A model generated the notes under the pieces. That model was not told the DNA's origin and did not search any database. It saw nothing but the letters and a program-made list of their open reading frames with translations. From positions 744,001 through 808,000 of the forward strand of contig CAWBJO010000007.1 in assembly GCA_963789175.1 (NCBI GenBank): a stretch of DNA of 64,000 nucleotides, written 5' to 3'. Of the stretch, positions 9,976 to 18,732 are shown in pieces; the stretch's first letter is position 1, and the number at the start of each line of letters is the position of its first letter. Both the position numbers and the translations under genes were made by a program. The DNA is from CAWBJO01 sp963789175. GTDB taxonomy: Bacteria; Pseudomonadota; Alphaproteobacteria; Rhizobiales; Aestuariivirgaceae.

Positions 9976-11505
9976 ATGACCGTTAGTCGTCGTCAGCTCA
10001 TCGTCGGTGGGCTTGCGCTGGGGCTCGCCCCCGTTGCCGGACGCATGCCGGCCGTCGCGCAGGCCCCCGCATCCGTGACCATCGCCTATCACGTCAACCT
10101 GCCGTCCTGGGATCCGACCGTCGGACCCTCGGCGGTGAACCCGACCATCCAGTCCTTCTACCAGAGCGTCTTCGACCAGTTCATCCCGCAGAATCCCGAC
10201 CTTAGCTTCGCGCCCGGCCTCGTCGAGAAATGGGGCTGGAACGACGACCGCACGCAGGTCGTCATGGATGTGAAAAGCGGCGTCACCTGGCACGACGGTT
10301 CACCCTTCACGCCCGAAGACATCGTGTGGTCGCTCGAGCGCGCCGGCAAGCCCGAGACCGGCAACCCCATCCAGTTCATGTGGTCCAAGGTCGGCAACTT
10401 CAAGATCGACGGCAATCGCATCACCGCCGACGTGAAGGAGTTCGAACCCGCCTTCTTCAAGTGGATGAGCTTCCTCACCGGCTACGTCCTGCCCAAGGCG
10501 TATTACGAGAAAGTCGGTCCGGAAGGTTTCGAGAAGGCCCCCATCGGAACCGGCCCCTACATGGTCGAGGCGTTCGAGCGCAATGCCTTCGTCCGCCTGA
10601 AGGCCAATCCCAACTACTGGGGCGGCAAGCCGGCGATCGAGACCGCGGTCTTCAAGTTCGTCACCGACGCATCGGCGCGCGTCGCCGAGATCGAGAGCGG
10701 CTCCTCCGACGTCACCCTCGAGATTCCCTATGAGGAGTTCGATCGCCTCAAGGCCAAGGAGGGTCTCAAGGGCCTCACCACGCCGGTCTCCGACATCGGC
10801 ATGATCTTCATCAACGATGTCGACGTCATGCTCGACCGAAACGTGCGGCTCGCCGCACATCACGCCATCGACAAGGACGCCATCGTCAAGACGCTCCTGC
10901 GCGGCTACGGCGTGCCCATCGCGACGCTCCAGGCGCCGGAATATGCGGCGTTCGATTCCTCGATCACCGTCGTCTACGATGCCGCCAAGGCCGAGGAGCT
11001 CTTGAAGGCGAGCGGCTTCTCGAAGGACAATCCCGTCCGCTTCAAGCTCCAGACGACGCGCGGCTTCAAGCCGAAGGATTTCGAGATGATCCAGGCCATC
11101 GTCGGCATGTGGCGCAAAGTCGGCATCGAGGCGGAGATCGAGGTCTACGAGATCGCCAAGCACTATGAGCTGCGCGCCGCCGATCAGCTCGCTCCGGCCG
11201 CTTTCTACAACTGGGGCAACTCGATCGGCGATCCGTCGACCTCGACCGGTTTCGCCATGTTCGGCCCCTCTCCGCACTCGGTGTGGGACGGCAAGGACAT
11301 GATCGACATGATCGGCCCGCTGTGGGGCGAGAAGGACGAAGCGAAGCGGATCGACGGCTACAAGGCGGTCGACCGCTACATTGCCGAAAACGGCCTCGTC
11401 ATTCCGCTGCTGCAATACGTTCAGCCCATCGTCCACAAGGCCTCGCTGACTGTCGTGCCGCATGTGTCCGGCGCCCTGCAGCCGCACAGGATCGCCGCCG
11501 CGTAG
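9976..11505 (+). CDS. Peptide/opine-type ABC transporter substrate-binding protein
   Basis: Periplasmic solute receptor of the DppA/OppA (SBP_bac_5) family, 509 residues. The N-terminus has a twin-arginine type signal (SRRQLIVGG followed by a hydrophobic stretch and AVAQA cleavage site). Body motifs include WHDGSPFTPEDIVWSLER, GTGPYMVEAF and NPNYWGG. GGGGAGGA lies 5 bases before the ATG. First gene of an operon with two permeases and two ATPases, the last fused to a hydrolase. The 188-base region upstream (9788-9975) contains a TTGACC hexamer at 9851 but no convincing -10. The ligand is not deducible; the fused dienelactone hydrolase suggests an ester or lactone. Confidence 0.92.
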   Translation: MTVSRRQLIVGGLALGLAPVAGRMPAVAQAPASVTIAYHVNLPSWDPTVGPSAVNPTIQSFYQSVFDQFIPQNPDLSFAPGLVEKWGWNDDRTQVVMDVKSGVTWHDGSPFTPEDIVWSLERAGKPETGNPIQFMWSKVGNFKIDGNRITADVKEFEPAFFKWMSFLTGYVLPKAYYEKVGPEGFEKAPIGTGPYMVEAFERNAFVRLKANPNYWGGKPAIETAVFKFVTDASARVAEIESGSSDVTLEIPYEEFDRLKAKEGLKGLTTPVSDIGMIFINDVDVMLDRNVRLAAHHAIDKDAIVKTLLRGYGVPIATLQAPEYAAFDSSITVVYDAAKAEELLKASGFSKDNPVRFKLQTTRGFKPKDFEMIQAIVGMWRKVGIEAEIEVYEIAKHYELRAADQLAPAAFYNWGNSIGDPSTSTGFAMFGPSPHSVWDGKDMIDMIGPLWGEKDEAKRIDGYKAVDRYIAENGLVIPLLQYVQPIVHKASLTVVPHVSGALQPHRIAAA

Positions 11506-11528
11506 GTAGGAGGGGTTCCGGCGAAGCC

Positions 11529-12536
11529 ATGATCAGACGGTTTGTCCTGGGCCGCCTCGTCGAGGCGGTCCCGACGCTCGTCGGCGTGGCGGTCGTCGTG
11601 TTCGTCCTCGTTCGCCTGGTTCCCGGCAATCCCATCGCCTTGATGATGCCGCCCGGCGCAACCGCGGCAGACATCGAGAATCTCCGCGCCCTGTATGGAC
11701 TTGATCGTTCGATCCTCGAGCAGTTTCTGATCTGGGTGTCGGGCCTCCTGCGCGGCGAGCTCGGCACGTCGATCAGCCTCCGTCAGGACGTGCTCGACCT
11801 CGTCCTGTCGCGGCTGCCTGCCACTCTCGAGCTCGCCGTCGTGGCGATCGTGATCGCCGTCACGCTCGGCACCGCGCTCGCGGTCGTGGCGACGGTGAAG
11901 CGCGAGACGTTCGCCGACGCTGCAATCGATGGAGTGATCGGGCTGGCCCTGTCGATTCCGGATTTCATCTGGGCCCTCATCTTCATCCTCGTCCTCGGTG
12001 TCATGTTTCCGTTGCTGCCGATCTCGGGACGCGCCGATCCGACCGTGGCCTACGGCTTCGTCACGTCCTTCCACCTCATCGAGAGCCTGGTGCGCCTCGA
12101 CGCCGCGGCGGTCCGCGATCACGTGGCGCACATCGTCCTTCCCGCCCTCTCACTGGCGTTGCCGCTCGCCGCGATGATCGCCCGCGTCCTGCGCGCCTCG
12201 CTCGAGGAGGAGCTGGTTCAGGACTACATCGTCATCGCGCGCGTCAAGGGCTTCGGGCGCTGGCGGATCATCGTCCGCGAAGCGCTGCGCAACGCCGCCA
12301 TACCCGCAGTCAGCCTGACCGGGGTGCAGATCACCTTCCTGATCGGCGGCACCGTCCTCATCGAGAAGATGTTCTCCTATCCGGGCATCGGCAATCTCGC
12401 CATCGATGCGGTCATCAATCGCGACCTGCCGCTCATCCAGGGGCTCATCCTCACCTTCGCGCTGCTGTTCATTCTCGTGAACCTCCTCCTCGACCTCGCC
12501 TACGGCGCTCTCAACCCGAAGATCCGCCATGGATAG
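11529..12536 (+). CDS. ABC transporter permease, DppB type
   Basis: Inner-membrane channel subunit of 335 residues with the usual N-terminal membrane anchor (residues about 8-30, ending LVRLVPGNP) and five further hydrophobic segments. The EAA loop that docks the ATPase is seen in DYIVIARVKGFGRWRIIVREALRNA-like form near residues 235-258 (ARVKGFGRW core). Second gene of the operon; its stop lies 8 bases inside the next permease gene. ATG 11529 was chosen because the long upstream extension reads into the substrate-binding-protein gene. Confidence 0.93.
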   Translation: MIRRFVLGRLVEAVPTLVGVAVVVFVLVRLVPGNPIALMMPPGATAADIENLRALYGLDRSILEQFLIWVSGLLRGELGTSISLRQDVLDLVLSRLPATLELAVVAIVIAVTLGTALAVVATVKRETFADAAIDGVIGLALSIPDFIWALIFILVLGVMFPLLPISGRADPTVAYGFVTSFHLIESLVRLDAAAVRDHVAHIVLPALSLALPLAAMIARVLRASLEEELVQDYIVIARVKGFGRWRIIVREALRNAAIPAVSLTGVQITFLIGGTVLIEKMFSYPGIGNLAIDAVINRDLPLIQGLILTFALLFILVNLLLDLAYGALNPKIRHG

Positions 12537-13383
12537 GTCGCTCCTCCTCGACTTTGTCGACCATCCGCGTTGGAACTGGCGCCTCGTCGTCGGGGGGTCG
12601 GCGATCGTGCTCCTGCTCGTCGTCGCGCTGGCCGCACCGTTGTTCGCCCCCTTCGACCCCCTGGAGCAGGACCTGCTGGCCCAGTTCGCACCTCCGGGCC
12701 TCGCAGCGGCCGGCGGCCACGCGCTCGGCACCGACAGCCTCGGCCGGGACGTTCTGTCGCGCCTCATCTACGGGACGCGCGTCGCCTTCACCGTCGCATT
12801 CGTCGCTGGCCTCGCGACGGCGCTCATCGGCACCGTCCTCGGCCTGGCCGCCGGTTTCTTCGGCGGCTGGTGGGAGCGTGTCGTCATGCGCCTCGTGGAC
12901 GTGTGGACGTCCTTTCCGCCCGTTCTCCTGTCGGTCATCCTCGTCGCATTTCTCGGAACCGGGCTTCACTCGGTGATCATTGCCATCGTCGTCATCGACT
13001 GGACGCGCTTCTGCCGCGTGATCCGCGCCGAGACCTTGAAGCAGAAGAGCATGGACTATCTCGACGCGGCGATCGTCGCCGGGGAGACCCGCCTCGCCAT
13101 TGTCGCGCGCGAGATCCTGCCCAACGTCCTGCCCCTGCTCCTCGTTCTGCTGACCCTCGAAATGGGCATTGCCGTGATCGTCGAGGCGATCCTCTCCTTC
13201 GTCGGCCTGTCGGTGTCGACCGACCTTCCGACCTGGGGCGGCATGATCGCCGAAGGTCGCCAGGTCATCTACCAGGCGCCGTGGATCATGGTCTTTCCCA
13301 TGCTCGCCATTCTTGTCACCGTCCTGGGCTTGAGCCTTCTCGGCGACGGCCTCAAGACGGCGCTCGATCCGGTGCTGCGCTGA
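12529..13383 (+). CDS. ABC transporter permease, DppC type
   Basis: Second channel subunit, 284 residues. It has the DppC hallmark sequence HALGTDSLGRDVLSRLIYGTR after the first membrane span, and the docking loop region DYLDAAIVAGETRLAIVAREILPN. About six membrane segments can be drawn. It overlaps the DppB gene by 8 bases and the first ATPase gene by 1 base (TGATG), indicating tight translational coupling. Confidence 0.93.
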   Translation: MDRSLLLDFVDHPRWNWRLVVGGSAIVLLLVVALAAPLFAPFDPLEQDLLAQFAPPGLAAAGGHALGTDSLGRDVLSRLIYGTRVAFTVAFVAGLATALIGTVLGLAAGFFGGWWERVVMRLVDVWTSFPPVLLSVILVAFLGTGLHSVIIAIVVIDWTRFCRVIRAETLKQKSMDYLDAAIVAGETRLAIVAREILPNVLPLLLVLLTLEMGIAVIVEAILSFVGLSVSTDLPTWGGMIAEGRQVIYQAPWIMVFPMLAILVTVLGLSLLGDGLKTALDPVLR

Positions 13384-14270
13384 TGACCGCGCTGCTGGCC
13401 GTCGATCACCTCCGCGTCGGCCTGCGCGCCCCGCCGGCGAGCCCGCTCGTCCGCGACGTGTCGCTGCGTATCGGCGAGGCCGAAGTGCATGGCCTCGTCG
13501 GCATGAGCGGGGCGGGAAAGTCGATGGTGGGAAAGGCCATACTCGGTATCCTGCCGCGCGCCGCCGCCGCCACCCATGGCCGCATCCTGTTCGCGGGCGA
13601 AGACCTCGCCGCCGCATCGGCGGATCGCCGCCGCGAATTGATGGGGCGATCCATCGCCCTCATCCCTCAGGACCCCTTCACCTCGCTCAATCCGACCCGG
13701 CGGATCGAGGCGCAGATGACCGACGTGCTGCGCCTTCGGCTCGGCCTCGGCGCAGACGCGGCGCGTCGCCGGGCTCTCGAGCTTCTCGACGCCGTGCGCA
13801 TCCGCGATCCAGCCGCCGTGCTGCGGCGCTTCCCGCACGAGCTGTCGGGCGGCATGCGGCAGCGCATCCTCATCGCCAACGCCTTCGCCCTGGAGCCGCG
13901 CCTCATCGTCGCCGACGAGCCGACCACCGCCCTCGACGTCACCATCCAGAAGCGCATCCTGCGCCTCATCCGCGACCTGCAGACCCAGCACCGTACCGCG
14001 CTCCTCTTCATCTCGCACGATCTCGGCGTCGTTGCGAAGATTTGCGATGCGGTCTCGGTGATCGAAGCCGGCCTCATCATCGAGCATGCCCCGGTCGGAG
14101 AGATCATGGCGCGGCCACGCCACCCCTTCACCCGGGCTCTCTTCGCGGCCATGCCCCGCTATGACCGGCCCGATCTGACCCTTGCTCCCGTGCCGCCGGG
14201 CGTGCGGGCGGCGGTGGCCGCCGACGCCGCGGCGAGCGACCGCGCCACGGCCATGCGAGGGAGGCCATGA
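13383..14270 (+). CDS. ABC transporter ATP-binding protein, DppD type
   Basis: Cytoplasmic ATPase of 295 residues. Walker A is GMSGAGKSM, in which the usual final T/S is S, Q-loop LIPQDPFTSLNP, signature LSGGMRQR, Walker B LIVADEPTTALD, H-loop FISHDLGVV. The C-terminal end (after PRHPFTRALFAAMP) is short and lacks the Cys-rich oligopeptide/dipeptide C-terminal motif of classical DppD. Its stop overlaps the ATG of the next ATPase by 4 bases. Confidence 0.92.
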   Translation: MTALLAVDHLRVGLRAPPASPLVRDVSLRIGEAEVHGLVGMSGAGKSMVGKAILGILPRAAAATHGRILFAGEDLAAASADRRRELMGRSIALIPQDPFTSLNPTRRIEAQMTDVLRLRLGLGADAARRRALELLDAVRIRDPAAVLRRFPHELSGGMRQRILIANAFALEPRLIVADEPTTALDVTIQKRILRLIRDLQTQHRTALLFISHDLGVVAKICDAVSVIEAGLIIEHAPVGEIMARPRHPFTRALFAAMPRYDRPDLTLAPVPPGVRAAVAADAAASDRATAMRGRP

Positions 14271-16396
14271 CCGCCCTTCTCAAGGCGTCGGCGCTCCGCG
14301 TGTCCTTCGCCGACCGCGCCCGCAAGCCGCTCTTCGGGCCGGTTCCCGAACTCGAGGTGCTGCACGGCGTCGACTTCGAGATCGCTCCCGGCGAATGCGT
14401 CGGCATCGTCGGCGAGTCCGGTTCGGGCAAGACGACCCTGGGCCGCGCCCTTCTTGGCCTCGTGCGCCCCGCCTCCGGTGAGATCGTGTTCGAGTCCCGC
14501 AGCATTGCGAACCTCCCCGAGCGCGATCTCCGCCCGCTGCGCGCCCGGCTGCAGATGGTTTTCCAGAACCCGCTCTCGGCTTTCAATCCTCGCCGCACCG
14601 TGGGCGAAAGCATCGCCGCACCCGTCGCGGCCACCGGTCTGGCCCATGGCGGCGCCGCCCGTGCGCTGGCGCGGACTGCGCTCGAGCGGGCCGGGCTCGC
14701 CTCCGCCCTGTTCGACCGATACCCCCACGAGCTTTCGGGCGGCCAGCGCCAGCGCGCCGGCATCGCCCGTGCCATCGTCACCTCGCCGAAGTTCATTCTC
14801 GCCGACGAGATCCTCTCCGGCCTCGACGCCTCGACCCAGGCCCAGATCCTGACGCTGCTGCGCGAGCTTCAGAAGGAGCTCGGCCTTGCCCTTGCCTTCA
14901 TCGCCCACGACCTTTCGGTCGTCAGGGTCCTTTGCAGCCGGGTGATGGTCATGCTGGCGGGCAAGGTCGTCGAGCAGGGTCCGACCATGTCGCTTTTCAA
15001 CTGGCCGCGCCACGCCTATACGCGCCAGCTGCTCGACGCGATCCCCCTTCCCGTCGTCGACCGGGAATGGCTCGACCGGCTCCCGCCTTCGATCCACGAG
15101 ACGACGGCCGAGCCGGCGCCGTACGATCCACCAATTGCGCATCGGAGGAATCCGCTCATGGGAGAGTTCATAAAGGTGAAGGCCAGGGATGGAGGCAAGT
15201 TCCGCGCCTATCTGGCGACGCCGGAGAAAGGATCCGGTCCCGGTCTCGTCCTCGTCCAGGAGATATTCGGCATCAATGCCTTCATGACCGACATGGCCGA
15301 CCGTTTCGCCGAGGAGGGCTACGTCGTCCTCGTCCCCGACATATTCTGGCGGCTCGAGCCCGCCGTGTCGCTCGGCTATTCGGATGCCGATGTCGCGAAG
15401 GCGCGCGGGCTGCTCGGTCGGCTCGACATGGACCAGGCGGTCGAGGATATCGGCGCCGCCGTCCGCGCCCTGCGCAAGCGCGACGAGCACAAGGGCAAGA
15501 TCGGCGTTCTCGGCTATTGCCTCGGCGGATCCCTCGCCTATCTCGCTGCGGCGCGCGAGGATGTCGACTGCGCGGTCTCGTACTATGGAAGCGCCGTCGA
15601 TGCGCATCTGGGCGAAGCCAAGAACGCCAGCTGCCCCATGGTGTTCCATCTCGCCGGTGACGATGCGCATTTCCCTCAGGCCGCCCAGGAGCGCCTCAGG
15701 CATGCCTTCCGCAAGCGCAAGGACGTCGCCGTCCATGTCTATCCGGGCGCCAAGCATGCCTTTGCCAACCACCACCGCGACACCTACGACAAGCCCGCCG
15801 CGATGATGGCGTATTCACGCTCCCTCGCACTCCTGCGCGGTGCGATGGGACCCGTCTACGACCTCGGCCATCTCTGGGACATGCATTGCTATCACGAGTT
15901 CGCCACCCGCGACGTCGACGCGACCATGCAGACCATGGTTCCCGAGCCCTATGTCAATCACATCCCGACCATGACCGGCGGCGTCGGCCACGATCACCTC
16001 AAGCGGTTCTACAAGTATCACTTCGTCGACTCCAACCCGGATGACACGAAACTCATCCCGATTTCGCGCACCATCGGCAGCGACCGTGTCGTCGACGAGA
16101 TGCTCTTCTGCTTCACCCATACCCGCGAGATCGACTGGATGCTTCCCGGTATCAAGCCGACCGGCAAATACGTCGAGGTCCCGCTCGTCGCCATCATCTG
16201 CTTCCGCGGCGACAGGCTCTACAACGAGCACATCTACTGGGATCAGGCCTCCGTCCTGCATCAGATCGGCGTGTTGAACGCCAAGGGATTGCCCGTGGCC
16301 GGCATCGAGACGGCACGCAAGCTCCTCGACGAGACGCGGCCCTCCAACGATCTCATGGCCGACCAGTGGAAGAAGAGCGAAGGCAAGCCCGTCTGA
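14267..16396 (+). CDS. Fusion: DppF-type ABC ATPase + dienelactone hydrolase + NTF2-like domain
   Basis: A 709-residue continuous reading frame. Residues about 1-288 are a DppF-type ATPase (Walker A GESGSGKTT, signature LSGGQRQR, Walker B ILADEILSGLD, H-loop FIAHDLSVV). Residues about 298-527 are an alpha/beta hydrolase of the dienelactone hydrolase family: QEIFGINAFM, nucleophile Cys418 in GYCLGG, acidic LAGDDAHF (about 465), His497 in GAKHAF. Residues about 528-709 resemble an NTF2/SnoaL-like alpha+beta barrel. No stop separates the parts, but ATG 15158 has GGAGGAA seven bases upstream, so the hydrolase may also be made on its own as a 412-residue protein. Either a real fusion or a lost stop codon; standalone DLH-NTF2 proteins are the more usual form. 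Last gene of the operon. Confidence 0.85.
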   Translation: MTALLKASALRVSFADRARKPLFGPVPELEVLHGVDFEIAPGECVGIVGESGSGKTTLGRALLGLVRPASGEIVFESRSIANLPERDLRPLRARLQMVFQNPLSAFNPRRTVGESIAAPVAATGLAHGGAARALARTALERAGLASALFDRYPHELSGGQRQRAGIARAIVTSPKFILADEILSGLDASTQAQILTLLRELQKELGLALAFIAHDLSVVRVLCSRVMVMLAGKVVEQGPTMSLFNWPRHAYTRQLLDAIPLPVVDREWLDRLPPSIHETTAEPAPYDPPIAHRRNPLMGEFIKVKARDGGKFRAYLATPEKGSGPGLVLVQEIFGINAFMTDMADRFAEEGYVVLVPDIFWRLEPAVSLGYSDADVAKARGLLGRLDMDQAVEDIGAAVRALRKRDEHKGKIGVLGYCLGGSLAYLAAAREDVDCAVSYYGSAVDAHLGEAKNASCPMVFHLAGDDAHFPQAAQERLRHAFRKRKDVAVHVYPGAKHAFANHHRDTYDKPAAMMAYSRSLALLRGAMGPVYDLGHLWDMHCYHEFATRDVDATMQTMVPEPYVNHIPTMTGGVGHDHLKRFYKYHFVDSNPDDTKLIPISRTIGSDRVVDEMLFCFTHTREIDWMLPGIKPTGKYVEVPLVAIICFRGDRLYNEHIYWDQASVLHQIGVLNAKGLPVAGIETARKLLDETRPSNDLMADQWKKSEGKPV
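15144..15150 (+). promoter_or_regulatory. Internal Shine-Dalgarno site before the hydrolase part of the fusion
   Basis: GGAGGAA at 15144-15150, seven bases before ATG 15158 (protein start MGEFIKVKAR). It lies inside the ABC-ATPase reading frame, which is unusually good for chance and suggests separate translation of the hydrolase. Confidence 0.6.
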
Positions 16397-16414
16397 GCGC
16401 ACCTGAACTGCGCT
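16396..16414. terminator. Short hairpin between convergent genes, weak terminator candidate
   Basis: AGCGCA and TGCGCT pair around the 7-base loop CCTGAAC, exactly filling the gap between the stop of the hydrolase fusion and the stop of the xylulokinase gene. There is no U-tract, so termination is only a possibility. Confidence 0.3.
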
Positions 16415-17869
16415 TCACGGACGGGAGCGGATGTCGCGAAATGCGGCGTGGACCCGCCTGAAGGCGTCGAGCCGGCCGGAGACGTCTTTGGCTGCGCGTC
16501 GCTGCGGATGGAACCGTGCTTCGATCGCGGGAGGCAGCGCGACACTGTCTGCCGGCTCGCCCGTGAGTGCCATCCGAGCGAGACGCGTCGCTCCGAATGC
16601 CGCGGCGAATTCCGCTCCTTTGTATCGCATGACGGGCCGGCCGAGCGCATTGGCAAGCGCCTGCATCACCTCGGCATTGCGTGCCGCACCGCCCACCACG
16701 CCCGGGCTCTCGGCATGTCCCACGTCTCCCGCGACGTCGGCAAAGGAAAGGGCGACGCCCTCGATGGCGCCGCGCACCAGCGAGGCCGCATCCGTCTCGT
16801 GGCCCAGTCCGATGAGACTGCCGCGGAGCGCGGAATCGTTGTGCGGCGTCCTTTCACCGGACAGATAGGGCAGGAAGAGAGGCACCGGTCCTTCGCGCCT
16901 GTGCCTGGCCAGGGCCAGCATCGTGCCGACGTCCAAGCCGAGGAGCCGCGCAAGCCAGCCGAACGGGCTTGCGCCGTTGAGCAGTGCCGCCATGTCGAAC
17001 CATCGGTTGGGAACGCAGTGCCCGAAGGAATGGACGAGCCGGCCGGAGCGGGGCGCGAACCGTTCGCGCGCCACGAAAAATTGTCCCGACGTTCCGAGCG
17101 AGATGTAGCTTCGGCCTTCGGCGATTGCCCCGAGCCCGACCGCACCCGCCGCCGCATCGCCGCCGCCGGCCGCCACGACGACCGAGGGCGACAGCCCGAG
17201 GCTGCGCGCGACGACGGGCCTCAGCGTGCCCGTCATGGCAGTGCCTTCATGGAGCATCGGAAGCTGATCGACTGTAAGCCCGCAATGCTCGACGATCCTC
17301 TCCGACCACCGCCGCCGGCCGACATCCAGAAACAGGGTGCCCGAGGCATCGCTCATGTCCGTTGCCCGCTCCCCCGTGAGTTTCAGGCGGATGAAATCCT
17401 TGGCCTGGAGAATCGAGACGGCGCGCTTCATCCGCTCCGCTTCGTGCCGAGCGAGCCAGAGGAGTTTCGGCGCCGTGAAACCCGGCATGGCGAGAATGCC
17501 GGCAACGGCCGCGATGTCGGGAAGGGCCTCGTTGATGGCTGCCGCTTCGGATGCCGCGCGGCCGTCGTCCCACAGGATGGAGGGCCGGAGCGGCCGATGA
17601 GCCGCGTCGATCAGCACCGTCCCGTGCATCTGCCCCGAGAGCCCGATGGCGCAGATGCCTTCATAGTCGCGTGCCGCTTTCCGTTTCAGCTCGCCGAGCG
17701 TCGCCTTGACGCCGCTCCACCAGGACTCCGGGTTCTGCTCAGTCCATCCCGGTCGCGGCCGAGAGGTGGCAAGGGCGAAACTTGCTTCGGCCCTAATCCT
17801 CTGCCGGCCATCGGCCAGCACGCTCTTGACCGAGGACGTGCCGATGTCGATGCCGAGGAAGACTGTCAT
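16415..17869 (-). CDS. xylB: Xylulokinase (FGGY family), first of two
   Basis: Phosphorylates D-xylulose to xylulose 5-phosphate in the cytoplasm. 484 residues, normal length; N-terminal phosphate-binding motif FLGIDIGTSSVKSVL, xylulokinase-typical GLSGQMHG, TAPKLLWLARHE, FLPYLSGERTPHND, and the C-terminal adenosine-binding GGAARNAEVMQ. The ATG lies 3 bases after the D-lyxose isomerase stop, so the pair works as D-lyxose to D-xylulose to xylulose 5-phosphate. A second, distinct xylulokinase is encoded at 35059-36525. Confidence 0.92.
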   Translation of the reverse strand: MTVFLGIDIGTSSVKSVLADGRQRIRAEASFALATSRPRPGWTEQNPESWWSGVKATLGELKRKAARDYEGICAIGLSGQMHGTVLIDAAHRPLRPSILWDDGRAASEAAAINEALPDIAAVAGILAMPGFTAPKLLWLARHEAERMKRAVSILQAKDFIRLKLTGERATDMSDASGTLFLDVGRRRWSERIVEHCGLTVDQLPMLHEGTAMTGTLRPVVARSLGLSPSVVVAAGGGDAAAGAVGLGAIAEGRSYISLGTSGQFFVARERFAPRSGRLVHSFGHCVPNRWFDMAALLNGASPFGWLARLLGLDVGTMLALARHRREGPVPLFLPYLSGERTPHNDSALRGSLIGLGHETDAASLVRGAIEGVALSFADVAGDVGHAESPGVVGGAARNAEVMQALANALGRPVMRYKGAEFAAAFGATRLARMALTGEPADSVALPPAIEARFHPQRRAAKDVSGRLDAFRRVHAAFRDIRSRP

Positions 17870-17872
17870 CGC

Positions 17873-18559
17873 CTAAGGGAGCAGGCGATCATAGTCACCG
17901 ACCAGGAGGTGGAGCGGCGGCTCGTCCTCCTCGATATCCGGAAAGCGGCCGATGGCGTCCCTGAACACGTTGTCGGTGAGGTCATCGTTGACGGTGGAAA
18001 CTTCGCCGACCAGTACGTCGCGCTCCTCGCCCCAGAAGGCATGCCAGACGCCCGGCAGCAGGGTGATGCTCTCGCCGGGTGAAAGCGCCAGCCGGCCCCC
18101 GGCCGGCAGGCGTTTCCGGATTCCGTCGCTCGCCACCTCGACTTCGGCTTTGGGATCGATCCGCCCGTCATCGTCCGACATGAACAGCTCGATGACGAGC
18201 TTGCCGCCGCCGCGATTTATGATGTCCTCCGCCTTGAGGTTGTGCCGATGCATCGGGCAGACCTGGTTCCGCCGCGAGATCATGATCTTCTCGGCATAGA
18301 GCATGCCACGGCCGCGCCCGAGATCGGCGAGATTGCCGTTCCTGACCGTGAACAGGAACACGCCGGTCCGGTCGAACTCGCCGAGGCCGTAATCCGTGAT
18401 GTCCCATCCGAGCCGGCCCTCGACGATGGCGTCGGCCTCCCGTCGGCGGCGGCGGAAATCGTCGGGCGACCAATAGGCGAAGGGCGGCAGCAGGAATCCG
18501 AACGAGCCGATGAACGCATCGGCCTCGCGCATGATGTGGTTGATTTCAGAGCGCAGCAT
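17873..18559 (-). CDS. D-lyxose ketol-isomerase (D-lyxose/D-mannose family)
   Basis: Cupin-type sugar isomerase converting D-lyxose to D-xylulose (and often D-mannose to D-fructose). 228 residues from ATG 18559, which has GGAAGGGG upstream; the open frame continues to 18664 but has no better start. Metal-binding residues are visible in CPMHRHNLKAEDIINRGGG (two His and one Glu) and in PGVWHAFWGEE (third His). First gene of a two-gene minus-strand operon with xylB, divergent from the nucleoside operon. An inverted repeat lies in the shared promoter region (18590-18625). Confidence 0.9.
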   Translation of the reverse strand: MLRSEINHIMREADAFIGSFGFLLPPFAYWSPDDFRRRRREADAIVEGRLGWDITDYGLGEFDRTGVFLFTVRNGNLADLGRGRGMLYAEKIMISRRNQVCPMHRHNLKAEDIINRGGGKLVIELFMSDDDGRIDPKAEVEVASDGIRKRLPAGGRLALSPGESITLLPGVWHAFWGEERDVLVGEVSTVNDDLTDNVFRDAIGRFPDIEEDEPPLHLLVGDYDRLLP

Positions 18560-18589
18560 CGCACACCCCTTCCCTCGCTTGATTGCATG

Positions 18590-18625
18590 CGCCACGGGCG
18601 AGTTGACAACCCGCCGCCGGTGGCG
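18590..18625. repeat. Inverted repeat in the divergent lyxose/nucleoside promoter region
   Basis: Arms CGCCACGGGCG (18590-18600) and CGCCGGTGGCG (18615-18625), 10 of 11 pairing, around a 14-base spacer containing the -35-like TTGACA at 18603-18608. It could be an operator for one of the two divergent operons. GC-rich arms make chance more likely. Confidence 0.35.
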
Positions 18626-18732
18626 TGAACTTACCGAAGCTTCGCATGTTTTCAGCCGCAGCAAGGGGATGCTCGTTCAGAAAGCCCCCGGCGACCGGCT
18701 CCTCGCACCGTTTCATCAGGGAGAAAACTCGC

